Under the pieces are notes generated by a model that was given only the letters and a program-made list of their open reading frames with translations, was not told the DNA's origin and made no database searches. The position numbers and the translations under genes are program-made. Positions 8,358 to 18,430 of a stretch of 64,000 bases of DNA are shown here, piece by piece (the stretch's first letter is position 1; each line of letters starts with the position of its first letter). The stretch lies in contig DAOSBX010000002.1 in NCBI GenBank assembly GCA_035361075.1, forward strand, positions 62,001 through 126,000, written 5' to 3'. The DNA comes from Candidatus Hydrogenedens sp. Lineage in GTDB: Bacteria > Hydrogenedentota > Hydrogenedentia > Hydrogenedentales > Hydrogenedentaceae.

Positions 8358-9534
8358 TAATATTAAAATATGTATCCTGTTTATTTTCGTTTTGGAAATA
8401 CTCATTTTCACAAGCTGTAAAAATAATATTGTTAATGCAGAACAAAATAACGGCACCGAGAATTTCCCTGTAAAGGTAACAAACATTGAAAAGAGGATAT
8501 TCACAAAAACAGTTGAAGCACAGGGAACTATTGATACAAAAGAACACGCTATAGTATCCGCAAGAATTGATGGTGTAGTAACAGACCTGTTCGTAGACAA
8601 GGGAGATGAAGTTATAGCAAACAAAACGCCATTATTTCAGATAGATAAAGTCAGAGTAGAGCAGGCATATGAAATAGCAAAACAAGACCTTGCAGTAGCT
8701 AAATGTGGAATACGTGAAGCCGAAGCCAATTTGGCGAACATGAAGGCTCAATACGAAAAAGCAAAAACAGACTATGAAAGATTTCAAAGACTTATTGAAA
8801 AAAAAGCCATATCCAAAGATACTTGGGAACTTCAGGAAACACGATATAAAGCAACAAAAGCAGGGTTAGAACATGCAGAAGCCGTATGTCAGTTAGCAAA
8901 CGAACAATTGAAAAAAGCAGAACATGCCCTTAAAATATCAGAGAAAACACTCTCTGATTCATTAGTATATGCCCCGATTTCTGGCAAAGTAAGCTATAAA
9001 TTTGTTGAACAAAATGAGTTTATTGGTGCCGGTAGACCTATTCTTAAAATAGACAATCCAGAGGTATTAGAAGCCTCTATTTTTCTCCCTGCAGAGTACT
9101 ATCCTTACATAGATATTGATAAAACAGAAGCAGTATTCACCGCTATGAAAAAAGAAATAGGAACATTTAAAATAACCTATAAAAGTCCTACAATATTACC
9201 TAATTTACGAACCTTTGAAGTTAAAGCAATACTTAACAATAAAGATGATTATATCGTTGCAGGTGCCATGGTTGAAGTTTCAGTAATACTTGAGAAAAAA
9301 GAAGCATTGGGTATCCCCAAAGAATGCGTATTAACCGCAGGAAATGAAAAATTTATTTTCACGGTTGTTAACAATGTTGCCCAAAAAGTACCTGTAACTA
9401 TAGGATTAGAAACAAATGGCTGGGTAGAACTTGTAGATACTACACTTCAAGAGGGAACCCCAATTATTAGCATGGGACAATCTTTTATTAAAGAGGGTCA
9501 AAAGGTTCAGGTAATGGAGGACAACACAAAATGA
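8344..9534 (+). CDS. RND efflux periplasmic adaptor (membrane fusion protein), lipoprotein
   Basis: 396 residues from the chosen ATG at 8344, which has AAGGAG (8328-8333) 10 bases upstream. In-frame ATGs farther up lie deep inside tolC and would hide the signal sequence. From 8344 the protein starts with a lipoprotein signal ending in FTSC (Cys25). Then come the biotinyl-lipoyl-like strands (DTKEHAIVSARIDGVV followed by LFVDKGDEV), a long coiled-coil hairpin (about residues 100-195), the returning lipoyl half (YAPISGKVSYKFVEQNEFIG), and beta-barrel and membrane-proximal domains. It links the inner-membrane RND pump to TolC. It overlaps tolC by 14 nt and the RND gene by 4 nt. Confidence 0.92.
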   Translation: MEKNNNIKICILFIFVLEILIFTSCKNNIVNAEQNNGTENFPVKVTNIEKRIFTKTVEAQGTIDTKEHAIVSARIDGVVTDLFVDKGDEVIANKTPLFQIDKVRVEQAYEIAKQDLAVAKCGIREAEANLANMKAQYEKAKTDYERFQRLIEKKAISKDTWELQETRYKATKAGLEHAEAVCQLANEQLKKAEHALKISEKTLSDSLVYAPISGKVSYKFVEQNEFIGAGRPILKIDNPEVLEASIFLPAEYYPYIDIDKTEAVFTAMKKEIGTFKITYKSPTILPNLRTFEVKAILNNKDDYIVAGAMVEVSVILEKKEALGIPKECVLTAGNEKFIFTVVNNVAQKVPVTIGLETNGWVELVDTTLQEGTPIISMGQSFIKEGQKVQVMEDNTK

Positions 9535-12500
9535 ATCTTCCAGAATTATCTGTTCGCCGACCCGTTGCTATGTCCTGTTTATTTATAGGACTCGCCTTTT
9601 TAGGTATTGATGCTTATTTTAATATGGGTATTGAATTTTTTCCAAAGGTTGATGTTCCATATGTAACTATAGTCACTGTCTATCCAGGTGCAAGTCCAGA
9701 GGAAATAGAAACAGATATAGCCCGAAGAATAGAGGACGCTGTTGTAACAATCGATGGATTAAAGCATGTATCATCTATATGTATGGAAAATGCCTGCCAA
9801 ACATTTCTTGAATTTAATCTCAATGTAGATGTTGATGTCGCCGCTTATGATGTGCGAGAAAAGTTGGATTTGATTCTCAATGACTTTCCAGAAGGGACGG
9901 AAAAACCAAAGGTATTAAAATTTGACATTAACGCTGTTCCTATTATTGACTTAGTTTTAACTGGAAAATACTCTGTTGATGAGCTATATGACTATGCAGA
10001 CAATCAACTTAAAGACAAATTAACAACAATAGAAGGTGTTGCAAGTGTTGAGTTAATTGGTGGCACAAAACGAGAAGTCCATGTTTTGTTAGATAGAGAT
10101 AAATTGGCATCACGCGGTTTGACATCGTTAGATGTTGTAGAAGCAATACAAAAAGGTGTCCGTCTTATCCCTTCGGGTAGAGTTAAAGAAGAGGGTATGG
10201 AATATTCTGTTAAATATGATGCGGAATATCATCAAATAGAAGCGTTAGAAACCTTACCATTAAAATCAAATGATGGGTCTCGTTGTTATATTCGTGATGT
10301 CGGGAAAGTTATCTTCGGAACAAAAGAAAATAGACAGTCCGCTTTTATTGATGGAAAACCTTGTATTTCTATAAGAATTGTTAAGAGAGCAGAAGCAAAT
10401 ACAGTTCGGGTAGTGAATACGGTTAGAGCAGAGATTCAAAATATACAAAAGGTTCTACCTGATGGTATGGAACTCATCTGGGTAAATGATGAGGGCACAT
10501 TTATTAAGGCAACAGTTGATAGTACAACATCAGATATTATACAAGGAATTATACTTACTGCGATTATATTATTCTTCTTCTTATACAATTTAAGACTCAC
10601 TTTTATTGTAGGCATTTCAATGCCTATGACTGTTATTGTAGGTCTCTTTTTTATTCGACTTATGGGATATACCTTAAATATAAGCACACTCATATCTATG
10701 GGATTATCAGTCGGTATCCTCGTTACAAATTCAATTGTCGTATTAGAAAGTATCATGACCGAATTCCAAAAAACTCATAATCCCAAAGAATCAGCTATCA
10801 ACGGGGCAAACCGAGTATTAGTGGCTGTTCTTGCAAGTGCAGGCACAAACCTTGTAGTTCTTTTCCCTATCGCTACAATGGGTTCTCAAGTAGGATTATT
10901 TTTTGCTCCCTTTGCATGGACTATGATTATCGTAACTGCTGTTTCTCTCTTCATATCATTTTCACTTACTCCGCTTCTTGCCTCTATTCTGCTTAAAACA
11001 ACCCAAAAACAAGGCATCACACAAAAGGCAGAACTTATCTTTAATAAAGGGTTGCAATTTATAAAAAACGGATATGTTGGGATATTAAAATTTTTTGAAC
11101 ACAGACGTTGGGCTTCTCTTTTGTTAACAGCATTAGTAATACTTACATTTATCCATGCCTTTACATTAGTACCTAAAATTGGCTTCGGCTTCTTTTCCGA
11201 GCCTGACCGTGGCACTATCTTCATACGATTAGAATATCCTACCTATTATAGGATAGAAAATACAATAGAAAGAGTTAGAGAAATTGAGGAAAAGATAAAA
11301 GGTCTACCTTATTTACAACATGTTCTAACAAATATAGGTAAAGTCCAAGGCATGATGGGAATGAGTTCTGAGGGTGTTCATTTAGCACAAGTATTACTTG
11401 TATTTAACCAAAAACCAGAACGTCCTGATATGCCTATTGAAAAAATGAAAGATACTATAAGAAAACTTATTGAAGGTTACCCAGATTGTCAATATAGAGT
11501 CTCAACTCCTACTGCAGTTGGAGGACAAGCGGTCCCTATAGAACTGGAAATATCAGGTGAAGACCGTGGAGAAATACAAAGTATTGTAAAACGATTGAAA
11601 GAACACGTAAAAGATATTAAAGGAATAAAAGATATTGATACTTCTGTACGTTTAGGGAGACCAGAATTGAAAATATACCCAAATAAACCTCTACTTGCTG
11701 ATTTAAATATTCCTCCTTTGGTTTTAGGGTTGATTTTAAGAGGAAATTTAGAAGGAATAACATCTGGCGTTTATAAAGAACAGGGGAGAAATTATGATAT
11801 CGTTGTAAAGTTTGAAGAGAAAGAAGGTAAAAATCAAGTAGAAAACTTTTTACTTCCAGGAGCACCAGGACAACCAATTACTCTTAAAACGGTCGCTGAC
11901 ATAAAAGAAGGAGTTGCACCAGTTACCGTATTAAGAAAAGATAAACATAAAATTGAAAAATTATTCGCAGGATTAGACCCCAAAAAGCCTCTGGGTACAG
12001 CTGTAGATGAAATAATAGAAATAATAAATAAATATGGGAAAATTCCAAGGGGATACGGATATTACTTTTTTGGCGAACATGAAGTAATGGTAGAAGCACA
12101 GCGGGAGTTCGCACGTGCAGGACTAATTGCTGTGGTTCTTATTATTCTTGTATTGGCAGCAATATTAGAATCATTCAAACAACCATTCTTTATTCTCATT
12201 ACGTTACCTTTGGGATTTGTTGGTATAATATGGGCATTATATTTAACGGGATACTTCCTCTCTATGTTTGTCTTGCTTGGTTTAGTTATGCTCTCTGGAA
12301 TTGTTGTAAATAATGCCATCCTTATTATGGATAGACTAAATCAACTCGTTGTGGCTGGTAGTTCAAGACATAAAGCAATGATTCAATCCGCAGGAGAACA
12401 ATTCCGACCCATCTTAATGATTACACTTGCCGCAATAGGCGGAATGATTCCTATAGCCACAGGCAAAGGATTGGGTAGCGAAATTAGAACAGATTTGGGT

Positions 12501-12608
12501 ATTGCAAGTATAGGAGGCATTGCAATCAGTGGTGTTTTAACGTTAATAATCATCCCCATTTTGTATGATTTATTTACTCGTGGAAAAATAGAAAACAATG
12601 ACAAATAA
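9531..12608 (+). CDS. RND efflux permease (AcrB/HAE1-like) with atypical proton-relay residues
   Basis: 1025 residues, full AcrB length. The N-terminal RRPVAMSCLFIGLAFLG is the first membrane helix. Porter domain sequences such as TVYPGASPEEIE and two sets of membrane helices (about 335-530 and 855-1020) show the duplicated RND layout. The TM4 motif, GLLVDDAIVVVEN in AcrB, reads SVGILVTNSIVVLES, so Thr399 and Asn400 replace the essential Asp407/Asp408. In TM10 the AcrB Lys940 position is Asn927 (GIVVNNAIL). The frame is intact. It is the inner-membrane pump of the operon and overlaps the MFP gene at ATGA (9531-9534). The substrate and the way it couples to protons are unknown. Confidence 0.93.
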   Translation: MNLPELSVRRPVAMSCLFIGLAFLGIDAYFNMGIEFFPKVDVPYVTIVTVYPGASPEEIETDIARRIEDAVVTIDGLKHVSSICMENACQTFLEFNLNVDVDVAAYDVREKLDLILNDFPEGTEKPKVLKFDINAVPIIDLVLTGKYSVDELYDYADNQLKDKLTTIEGVASVELIGGTKREVHVLLDRDKLASRGLTSLDVVEAIQKGVRLIPSGRVKEEGMEYSVKYDAEYHQIEALETLPLKSNDGSRCYIRDVGKVIFGTKENRQSAFIDGKPCISIRIVKRAEANTVRVVNTVRAEIQNIQKVLPDGMELIWVNDEGTFIKATVDSTTSDIIQGIILTAIILFFFLYNLRLTFIVGISMPMTVIVGLFFIRLMGYTLNISTLISMGLSVGILVTNSIVVLESIMTEFQKTHNPKESAINGANRVLVAVLASAGTNLVVLFPIATMGSQVGLFFAPFAWTMIIVTAVSLFISFSLTPLLASILLKTTQKQGITQKAELIFNKGLQFIKNGYVGILKFFEHRRWASLLLTALVILTFIHAFTLVPKIGFGFFSEPDRGTIFIRLEYPTYYRIENTIERVREIEEKIKGLPYLQHVLTNIGKVQGMMGMSSEGVHLAQVLLVFNQKPERPDMPIEKMKDTIRKLIEGYPDCQYRVSTPTAVGGQAVPIELEISGEDRGEIQSIVKRLKEHVKDIKGIKDIDTSVRLGRPELKIYPNKPLLADLNIPPLVLGLILRGNLEGITSGVYKEQGRNYDIVVKFEEKEGKNQVENFLLPGAPGQPITLKTVADIKEGVAPVTVLRKDKHKIEKLFAGLDPKKPLGTAVDEIIEIINKYGKIPRGYGYYFFGEHEVMVEAQREFARAGLIAVVLIILVLAAILESFKQPFFILITLPLGFVGIIWALYLTGYFLSMFVLLGLVMLSGIVVNNAILIMDRLNQLVVAGSSRHKAMIQSAGEQFRPILMITLAAIGGMIPIATGKGLGSEIRTDLGIASIGGIAISGVLTLIIIPILYDLFTRGKIENNDK

Positions 12609-12616
12609 GATGATAC

Positions 12617-14395
12617 ATGTTGTTTATTTATATTACAATCTTATTTTCCCATGCTTTTATTGAGCCATATTTGCTATATGTAGATGATACTACTCCTAAG
12701 AACTGGCTATCATCAGACCCGTCTATAATATTGAAAATTCAGAAATTAGATTTTTCTCACAACATATTCAATATTTCTGTCTCAAAAAGCGACAATGAAT
12801 CTAAATGGCATTATGTATATTATGATATACCAATCATTAAAGAACAATTTGTTTATGCAAAAACATATATAAGATTAGTAGATAAAAAAGATTCGTTAGG
12901 TGTAGGTGTTACAATAGGGTTCATTGATGAAAATGGAAATAGAATCGATTTTGTTGAGGAAAGGTTGACTGAACCTACAAAAACATTTGTCCCTATCCAT
13001 CTTTATGGAAAAACACCAATTGGTACTTCAAAAATAAGAGTAACACTCTTTATTCATAATCAAGGAGCCTTAGAATGCTATGAACCCATAATCTCAACCC
13101 CATGGCATTTAGAACAAAAGCAAAATGAAGTAACATTACATATAAATAATAAACCATTAAAGAAAAAGTTATTAGGTTTCGGTGCAGAAGATGATGGCCG
13201 TTTTTATGATACAAATAATAAAATTGAGGGGGTAGACGATGAAGCAGTACAACTTAGAAAAGAACGCATCATATCTATTCAACCGCACTGGGTAAGGACA
13301 TTTGCATGGTTTAAAGACTGGGACCCAAAAGATGATGGATTAAGTTTTACTTTTGATAGTGATGGAATGCAAAGCCTTTATAAAACAATTGAAGAATATC
13401 AGAAACTTAATACAATTGTTAATATTACTTGTGTTAATTGGGGAATACCTTATCCATGGGAAGATGTAGATAAAAGGACAAATTCTATAGTTGCGTTATT
13501 GAAACACCTAATCAAAAACAAAGGATTTAATAACATAAAATATTTTACTTTAACTAATGAACCTAACTATTTTTTCTATACAAAGGGAAACCGATTTGAT
13601 AAATACAAAGAATTACATAAAAAACTAAAGGAGAGATTCAAAAAGGAAGGTTTATCAATTCAAATTGTTGGTAGTGACGATGCAATGGGCACAGACTGGT
13701 TTCAAAAATGCTTGGAAGACAAGGATTATCAGTCCTATGTGAATATTTGGGCTTCTCATTTCTATTGGCAATATAACACTGTCTATTTTGCTGATAAATT
13801 ATTCCATGAGCGTATAGAGTTAATGAATAAATATGTGAAGAATAATAAACACCATATTTTTACAGTAACAGAATTCGGGGTAACAGACCAACGCTTTAAA
13901 CCACCATCTATAAATCCAATAATGCAGGAATACAAAGGTGCTTTGTATAGCGTAGCATTGATTATTGACGGATTAAATCAAGGTGTTTCTGGTTATAGTC
14001 TCTGGTGCTTACAAGAAGTTCGTTATCCTGGTTTAAAAGAACCTATGCGGATGGGATTGTGGGGATATAAAGATAAAAATTGGCAAATTTACCCAATGTA
14101 TTATGCAATGAAAATGTTTACAAATAACACAGCACAAGGTAATAAAATATATCCTATAAAAAGTTCCAATCCTACATACTTCAAGTCTGTAAGATTAGGA
14201 AATCGGATATTCTGGGTAAATTTATCAGACAAAGAAATAAAAGTAAAATTTAACAAAAAACTAAATATGAAATCAGCATTGTATTATGAAGGAAATGAAA
14301 ATAATGTTCATGATATAACTGAAAATAAAGATTATTCGATAAATAGAGAATATATACGTTTACCTAAAGAAAGTTTTGGCATTTTTAAATTTTAG
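12617..14395 (+). CDS. Clan GH-A-like glycoside hydrolase with N-terminal beta-sandwich
   Basis: 592 residues. A short hydrophobic N-terminus (residues 1-20) may act as a secretion signal. Residues about 25-165 look like a carbohydrate-binding or beta-sandwich domain. From about residue 185 a TIM-barrel glycosidase appears: LLGFGAEDDGRF, then WVRTFAWFKDWD, then TLTNEPN with a candidate acid/base Glu315, then FTVTEFG with a candidate nucleophile Glu419. NEP and TEFG at strand-4 and strand-7 spacing are typical of retaining clan GH-A enzymes (GH5/GH30/GH39-like). I cannot assign the family or substrate. It starts 8 nt after the RND gene on the same strand, so it may be the last gene of the efflux transcript. 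Its stop faces the convergent M24 peptidase. Confidence 0.75.
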   Translation: MLFIYITILFSHAFIEPYLLYVDDTTPKNWLSSDPSIILKIQKLDFSHNIFNISVSKSDNESKWHYVYYDIPIIKEQFVYAKTYIRLVDKKDSLGVGVTIGFIDENGNRIDFVEERLTEPTKTFVPIHLYGKTPIGTSKIRVTLFIHNQGALECYEPIISTPWHLEQKQNEVTLHINNKPLKKKLLGFGAEDDGRFYDTNNKIEGVDDEAVQLRKERIISIQPHWVRTFAWFKDWDPKDDGLSFTFDSDGMQSLYKTIEEYQKLNTIVNITCVNWGIPYPWEDVDKRTNSIVALLKHLIKNKGFNNIKYFTLTNEPNYFFYTKGNRFDKYKELHKKLKERFKKEGLSIQIVGSDDAMGTDWFQKCLEDKDYQSYVNIWASHFYWQYNTVYFADKLFHERIELMNKYVKNNKHHIFTVTEFGVTDQRFKPPSINPIMQEYKGALYSVALIIDGLNQGVSGYSLWCLQEVRYPGLKEPMRMGLWGYKDKNWQIYPMYYAMKMFTNNTAQGNKIYPIKSSNPTYFKSVRLGNRIFWVNLSDKEIKVKFNKKLNMKSALYYEGNENNVHDITENKDYSINREYIRLPKESFGIFKF

Positions 14396-14407
14396 TAGCA
14401 CTACAAA

Positions 14408-15490
14408 TTACACGGGAATAACAAATAGTTCTTTATCAGAGACTGTTAATCTTTCACATCCATTCTTCGTAATGACAACCGCATCTTCAATTCTAACCCC
14501 ACCTCTATTTGGTACATATATTCCAGGCTCAACTGTAACAACAAAGCCCTCTTCTAATATAGTTTCACTTTCTCTATTTAAACGTGGCGGTTCATGGATT
14601 TCTAAACCTACTCCGTGTCCTAATCCATGACCAAAATACTCCCCATAGCCCATACCCGTGATAATATTACGAGCAACACTATCAACATCTTTTGCCAAAA
14701 CATTGGGTTTTAACATACTCAACGCTTTATTTTGTGCATTAAGAACAATAGTATATATATCCATAAACCATGTGCTTGGAATAGCCCCAAAAATAAACGT
14801 CCGTGTAAGGTCTGAACAATATCCCTTGTAAACACACCCACAATCTATGAGCACAATATCCCCAATGTTCAACGTTCTATCCGATGGCTTCCCGTGTGGT
14901 AGTGATGATCGGTTTCCAAATAAAACAATAGTGTCAAAGGCAGAACCATCTGCACCAGACAATCGAAACTCATAATCAATACGTAAAGATAATTCCTTTT
15001 CTGTCATCCCTTCTTTAATGTTTTTTACCGCATTATAGACGCATTTCTCTGTTATTTGACAGGCTTCCTTTATGAGGTTTATCTCTTTTTCATCTTTTAT
15101 TATGCGAAGCATAGAGAGTTCGTAAAAAACAGAGATAAATTCACCTGAGAACTGTTTTTTTAGTGTGTCCATTAACAGCAAATTCATTTTTGCAGGATGA
15201 ATTGCAACTTTCTTCACATTATGAGAAGAAAGTGCGTTAGCAACTTCTTTTTCTAATTCACCTTTGACAATAACAATCTGATAATCGGAGACCTCCTGAC
15301 TTGATTGTTCAAGATAACGAAAATCAGTAAATAATAAGGTATGGTTTGCCGTAATGATAATAGCCGAAGATGAACCAGTAAAACCTGATAAATAACGATT
15401 ATCAATTGGACAAAAACTTAAAAAAGCATCGCATTCGTTCTTATTTATTATCTCCCGAACTCGATTTATTCTATTCATATAATCAAACAT
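14408..15490 (-). CDS. M24-family aminopeptidase (Xaa-Pro aminopeptidase-like)
   Basis: 360 residues, with a creatinase-type N-terminal domain (1-125) and a pita-bread catalytic domain. All five dimetal ligands have visible motifs: IDCGCVYKGYCSDLTRTF with two Asp, GHGLGHGVGLEIHEPP with His, VTVEPGIY with Glu, and GVRIEDAVV with the last Glu. It should remove an N-terminal residue ahead of proline from small peptides in the cytoplasm. The length suits PepP/PepQ-like Xaa-Pro peptidases of Gram-positive type. It lies 31 nt after the O-antigen ligase-like gene on the same strand with a good ribosome binding site, so it may be the last gene of that transcript without sharing its function. Confidence 0.9.
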   Translation of the reverse strand: MFDYMNRINRVREIINKNECDAFLSFCPIDNRYLSGFTGSSSAIIITANHTLLFTDFRYLEQSSQEVSDYQIVIVKGELEKEVANALSSHNVKKVAIHPAKMNLLLMDTLKKQFSGEFISVFYELSMLRIIKDEKEINLIKEACQITEKCVYNAVKNIKEGMTEKELSLRIDYEFRLSGADGSAFDTIVLFGNRSSLPHGKPSDRTLNIGDIVLIDCGCVYKGYCSDLTRTFIFGAIPSTWFMDIYTIVLNAQNKALSMLKPNVLAKDVDSVARNIITGMGYGEYFGHGLGHGVGLEIHEPPRLNRESETILEEGFVVTVEPGIYVPNRGGVRIEDAVVITKNGCERLTVSDKELFVIPV

Positions 15491-15521
15491 TTACTCATCC
15501 CCATATAGGATTAAAATAATC

Positions 15522-18419
15522 CTACCAAATGTTAAGTTTTCTCCTTTTTTCTTTTAAATCCGTTACATATTCAGTTGCTTTTTCTACCTTCTCATCCAAA
15601 AGAGTTACCTCATTATTTAGTGAATATTTAGCAAATATGTCCCTTGCATCTTTCATGTGTGATATATACTCATCCCAGTAAAATGGAACTATTCTCCAAA
15701 TGGATGCAGATTTTTCAAAGTTATAAATCGCCTGTTTCAAAAATTCTATTTGTTCTTCTTGAGTTTCGAAATCTTTTGTACCAGCAAGCCATAACACTTT
15801 TCCAAAATTGTAGTAAAGGTCACCATGTTGAGGACTTCTTTTTAATGTTTCTTCACCCCAGAACAACATATTTTTACGACTTTCTTCAAAAACAGTCGGA
15901 AATATATCTTTAGGTGAATAAGTAAATACTTGCTTATATATCTCTGTGATAGATGATGGAATATCCTCCTGATATGGAAAAATGCTATCTACACGACTTA
16001 AATATTTTGCATAACTTATAGAAGCGTTCCGAATATGGTTTATAAAATTCCATGTATTCTTGATAACAAGAACCGCGTTATCAGGTACAGGTTCTCCCTC
16101 GGGTAATAAAGTTGCTTTATTACTTCCTTTCCCTTGTGGAACATACACATTTCCATATTTCCTCATGTTGTTTAAATCAACAAAGAAATATTTTAAGACA
16201 GTAGCAGACATCTTAGGTTGTTTCTTCGAATTACCCAATGCATACTGAAGAACATCTGTAAATGTATAATTAATCGATTTCAATACAATAGATGTTTCTG
16301 CATCCTTTCCAACATTTAAAAATGACATTCTACTACGAACTAAATCCCTTAAATAAGGCGGATAAGACAAGTAAGTAAGGCACATCACTAAAACAAAAAA
16401 TATAAAAAATACACCCCTCGATTTCAAAAGCTTATTCACTGTATTACCATTTTCAACTCCTTCTTGTTTTTCATCAAATAAAAATAGAGAGAGTGTAATC
16501 AGAAAATAGGTTATGAGTGAAGAATGGGAAAAATGAATATCTAAACCCGCATGTAAAAGAAAAGCTAAAATACCTATCGATAATGCAATGTGATGCAGGT
16601 TAATCGGTTTCCTATTTAACCCTGTCCATATTTTATACAGAATACTTATAATGAAGGTAATAAAAATCATACCTCCTAAAACACCTGTTTCACATAACAT
16701 TTGCAAATATCCATTATGACACTCTTTTACATCTCCTGCCCCTAAATATTGATATCTTGGATAGGCAAGGGCAAAATTCCCCAAACCAACCCCTGTAAAA
16801 AAGTTATGTATCCACATACTAAAACCTACTTTCCAATAACTCCAACGAAGTCGAAACGATGACGGGTCTCTAAGTTGTTTCCAAGATACACCGACACCAG
16901 ATTCAAGTATCTCTTCAGCCGCTTCATTAGCATCCCTACTTTGATAGGAAACAGATTCATTACTCTTAGATTGATTAGAATCAATATCCTCAGCATTGGA
17001 TATATTCAATGAGAGAGAGAGAACAAAAAGGGGAACAATAATAAAGGTAAAAATAATTATTGAAAGAGTACCTTTTAGTGACTTTTTGTCAGAAATCCGA
17101 GATAAAATAAGTAAGAAACAAATTGTTAAAAAGGATAATCCCAACGATAACCATGACCCTCTGGAATATGTTAACCAAAGCGAAAGGAATGCAAATATAA
17201 CAGATAACATAAGAATTAATGAGTATAAAAAATACTTGCCCGTTTGATAACCCTTTTTGATACAAATCCATGCAAACACACATGATGGTATTAAACTTAT
17301 TAAACCTGCTAAGCCTCCTGCAAGATATATATCAATATTTGAACTCGATTCGAGACTATATGTAAGTGGAAACAATTCTGTAGCATAAATAATAATTGTC
17401 GAAATAAGCCAGATTATGGCTGTTTGCACTAAGACCCAACGTTCCCTCCTCTTTGACATATTTGTATTTTTTTCATCCCATAGATTTACGAACATTTTGA
17501 TATGTTGATAAGCCCAAAAAATACTAATAGGGAAGAGAAGGATAATAAAACCACCTAATGCATTAGGGAACAACATTGTTCCAAATGCACGGTTAACATT
17601 AAATCTATATATAAGTTCCCTCGATAATTCGGCTGTACCAAAAAATTTAATTCGTAATGCAGGATCCTCAGCAATACTCTTTCTTAAAAATGGTAATACA
17701 TATTGAAAATGCATAAATGCATACCATGTTTGCAAACCCATGGCGATAATAAGTGTCCATAGTAAAACATTTCGTTGTTTTGCAGTTTTTAAACTACCAT
17801 AGGTAGAAAAAAATAAAAATGCATACGATGTCCATAAGATGGTATAACGGTAACTTTTGCCATATTGGTGTGATAAGGGTAATAGCAGATATAAAACCAG
17901 TGTAAACAAAAAGAAAATAAGCGTATGAATGTCAATTTTTAACGAGTCCTTCTTAAACCAACTCCTAAAAATATAAGAAATGGATATAAAAATAATTGCC
18001 CACACAAAATAGGTATTATCTGTCGGATAAGTGTAACCATCCAACCAGCAACGGACAATGGATATTGCACAAACCCCCAAAATAGGTTGAATTATAGAAA
18101 AACCCATTACAATTATAAGACCAGATAATACAACGAAAATATCATTACTTCCTCTTGTATATCTTAAATAATTAATAGTGTCATAATAAGATAAAATTAG
18201 AGGTTTTACTTTTTCTAATATACCAAAATAAAAAAGAAGTAAATTTACAATAAAGACACAACCTATAATAATGGAGGTTAAAATAACTCCTTTTAATGAA
18301 AAGTCTAAAAAATATCCTCCAATGTGGATATCCTCCATAAAAAATGCATCTGCTGTTTTGAAAGACGACTTATCTTCAACAGGTTTCTTTAAATAATTTT
18401 TACCTTGTTTCTTACCCAT
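15522..18419 (-). CDS. O-antigen ligase/polymerase-like membrane protein with long C-terminal extension
   Basis: 965 residues. The first ~670 residues hold a dozen or more membrane helices. The Wzy_C signature is present: GVGLGNFALAYPRYQ followed by ECHNGYLQMLCETGVLGG, with the large periplasmic loop before it. Such proteins polymerise O-units or ligate lipid-linked glycans onto lipid A-core or protein, in the periplasm. The remaining ~290 residues are soluble and end in a helical, TPR-like and coiled segment (GDLYYNFGKVLWLAGT, then QAIYNFEKSASIW). This tail roughly doubles the usual length. It follows the WecA-like gene by 11 nt. Ligase and polymerase cannot be told apart. Confidence 0.85.
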   Translation of the reverse strand: MGKKQGKNYLKKPVEDKSSFKTADAFFMEDIHIGGYFLDFSLKGVILTSIIIGCVFIVNLLLFYFGILEKVKPLILSYYDTINYLRYTRGSNDIFVVLSGLIIVMGFSIIQPILGVCAISIVRCWLDGYTYPTDNTYFVWAIIFISISYIFRSWFKKDSLKIDIHTLIFFLFTLVLYLLLPLSHQYGKSYRYTILWTSYAFLFFSTYGSLKTAKQRNVLLWTLIIAMGLQTWYAFMHFQYVLPFLRKSIAEDPALRIKFFGTAELSRELIYRFNVNRAFGTMLFPNALGGFIILLFPISIFWAYQHIKMFVNLWDEKNTNMSKRRERWVLVQTAIIWLISTIIIYATELFPLTYSLESSSNIDIYLAGGLAGLISLIPSCVFAWICIKKGYQTGKYFLYSLILMLSVIFAFLSLWLTYSRGSWLSLGLSFLTICFLLILSRISDKKSLKGTLSIIIFTFIIVPLFVLSLSLNISNAEDIDSNQSKSNESVSYQSRDANEAAEEILESGVGVSWKQLRDPSSFRLRWSYWKVGFSMWIHNFFTGVGLGNFALAYPRYQYLGAGDVKECHNGYLQMLCETGVLGGMIFITFIISILYKIWTGLNRKPINLHHIALSIGILAFLLHAGLDIHFSHSSLITYFLITLSLFLFDEKQEGVENGNTVNKLLKSRGVFFIFFVLVMCLTYLSYPPYLRDLVRSRMSFLNVGKDAETSIVLKSINYTFTDVLQYALGNSKKQPKMSATVLKYFFVDLNNMRKYGNVYVPQGKGSNKATLLPEGEPVPDNAVLVIKNTWNFINHIRNASISYAKYLSRVDSIFPYQEDIPSSITEIYKQVFTYSPKDIFPTVFEESRKNMLFWGEETLKRSPQHGDLYYNFGKVLWLAGTKDFETQEEQIEFLKQAIYNFEKSASIWRIVPFYWDEYISHMKDARDIFAKYSLNNEVTLLDEKVEKATEYVTDLKEKRRKLNIW

Positions 18420-18430
18420 AAGACTATTAA

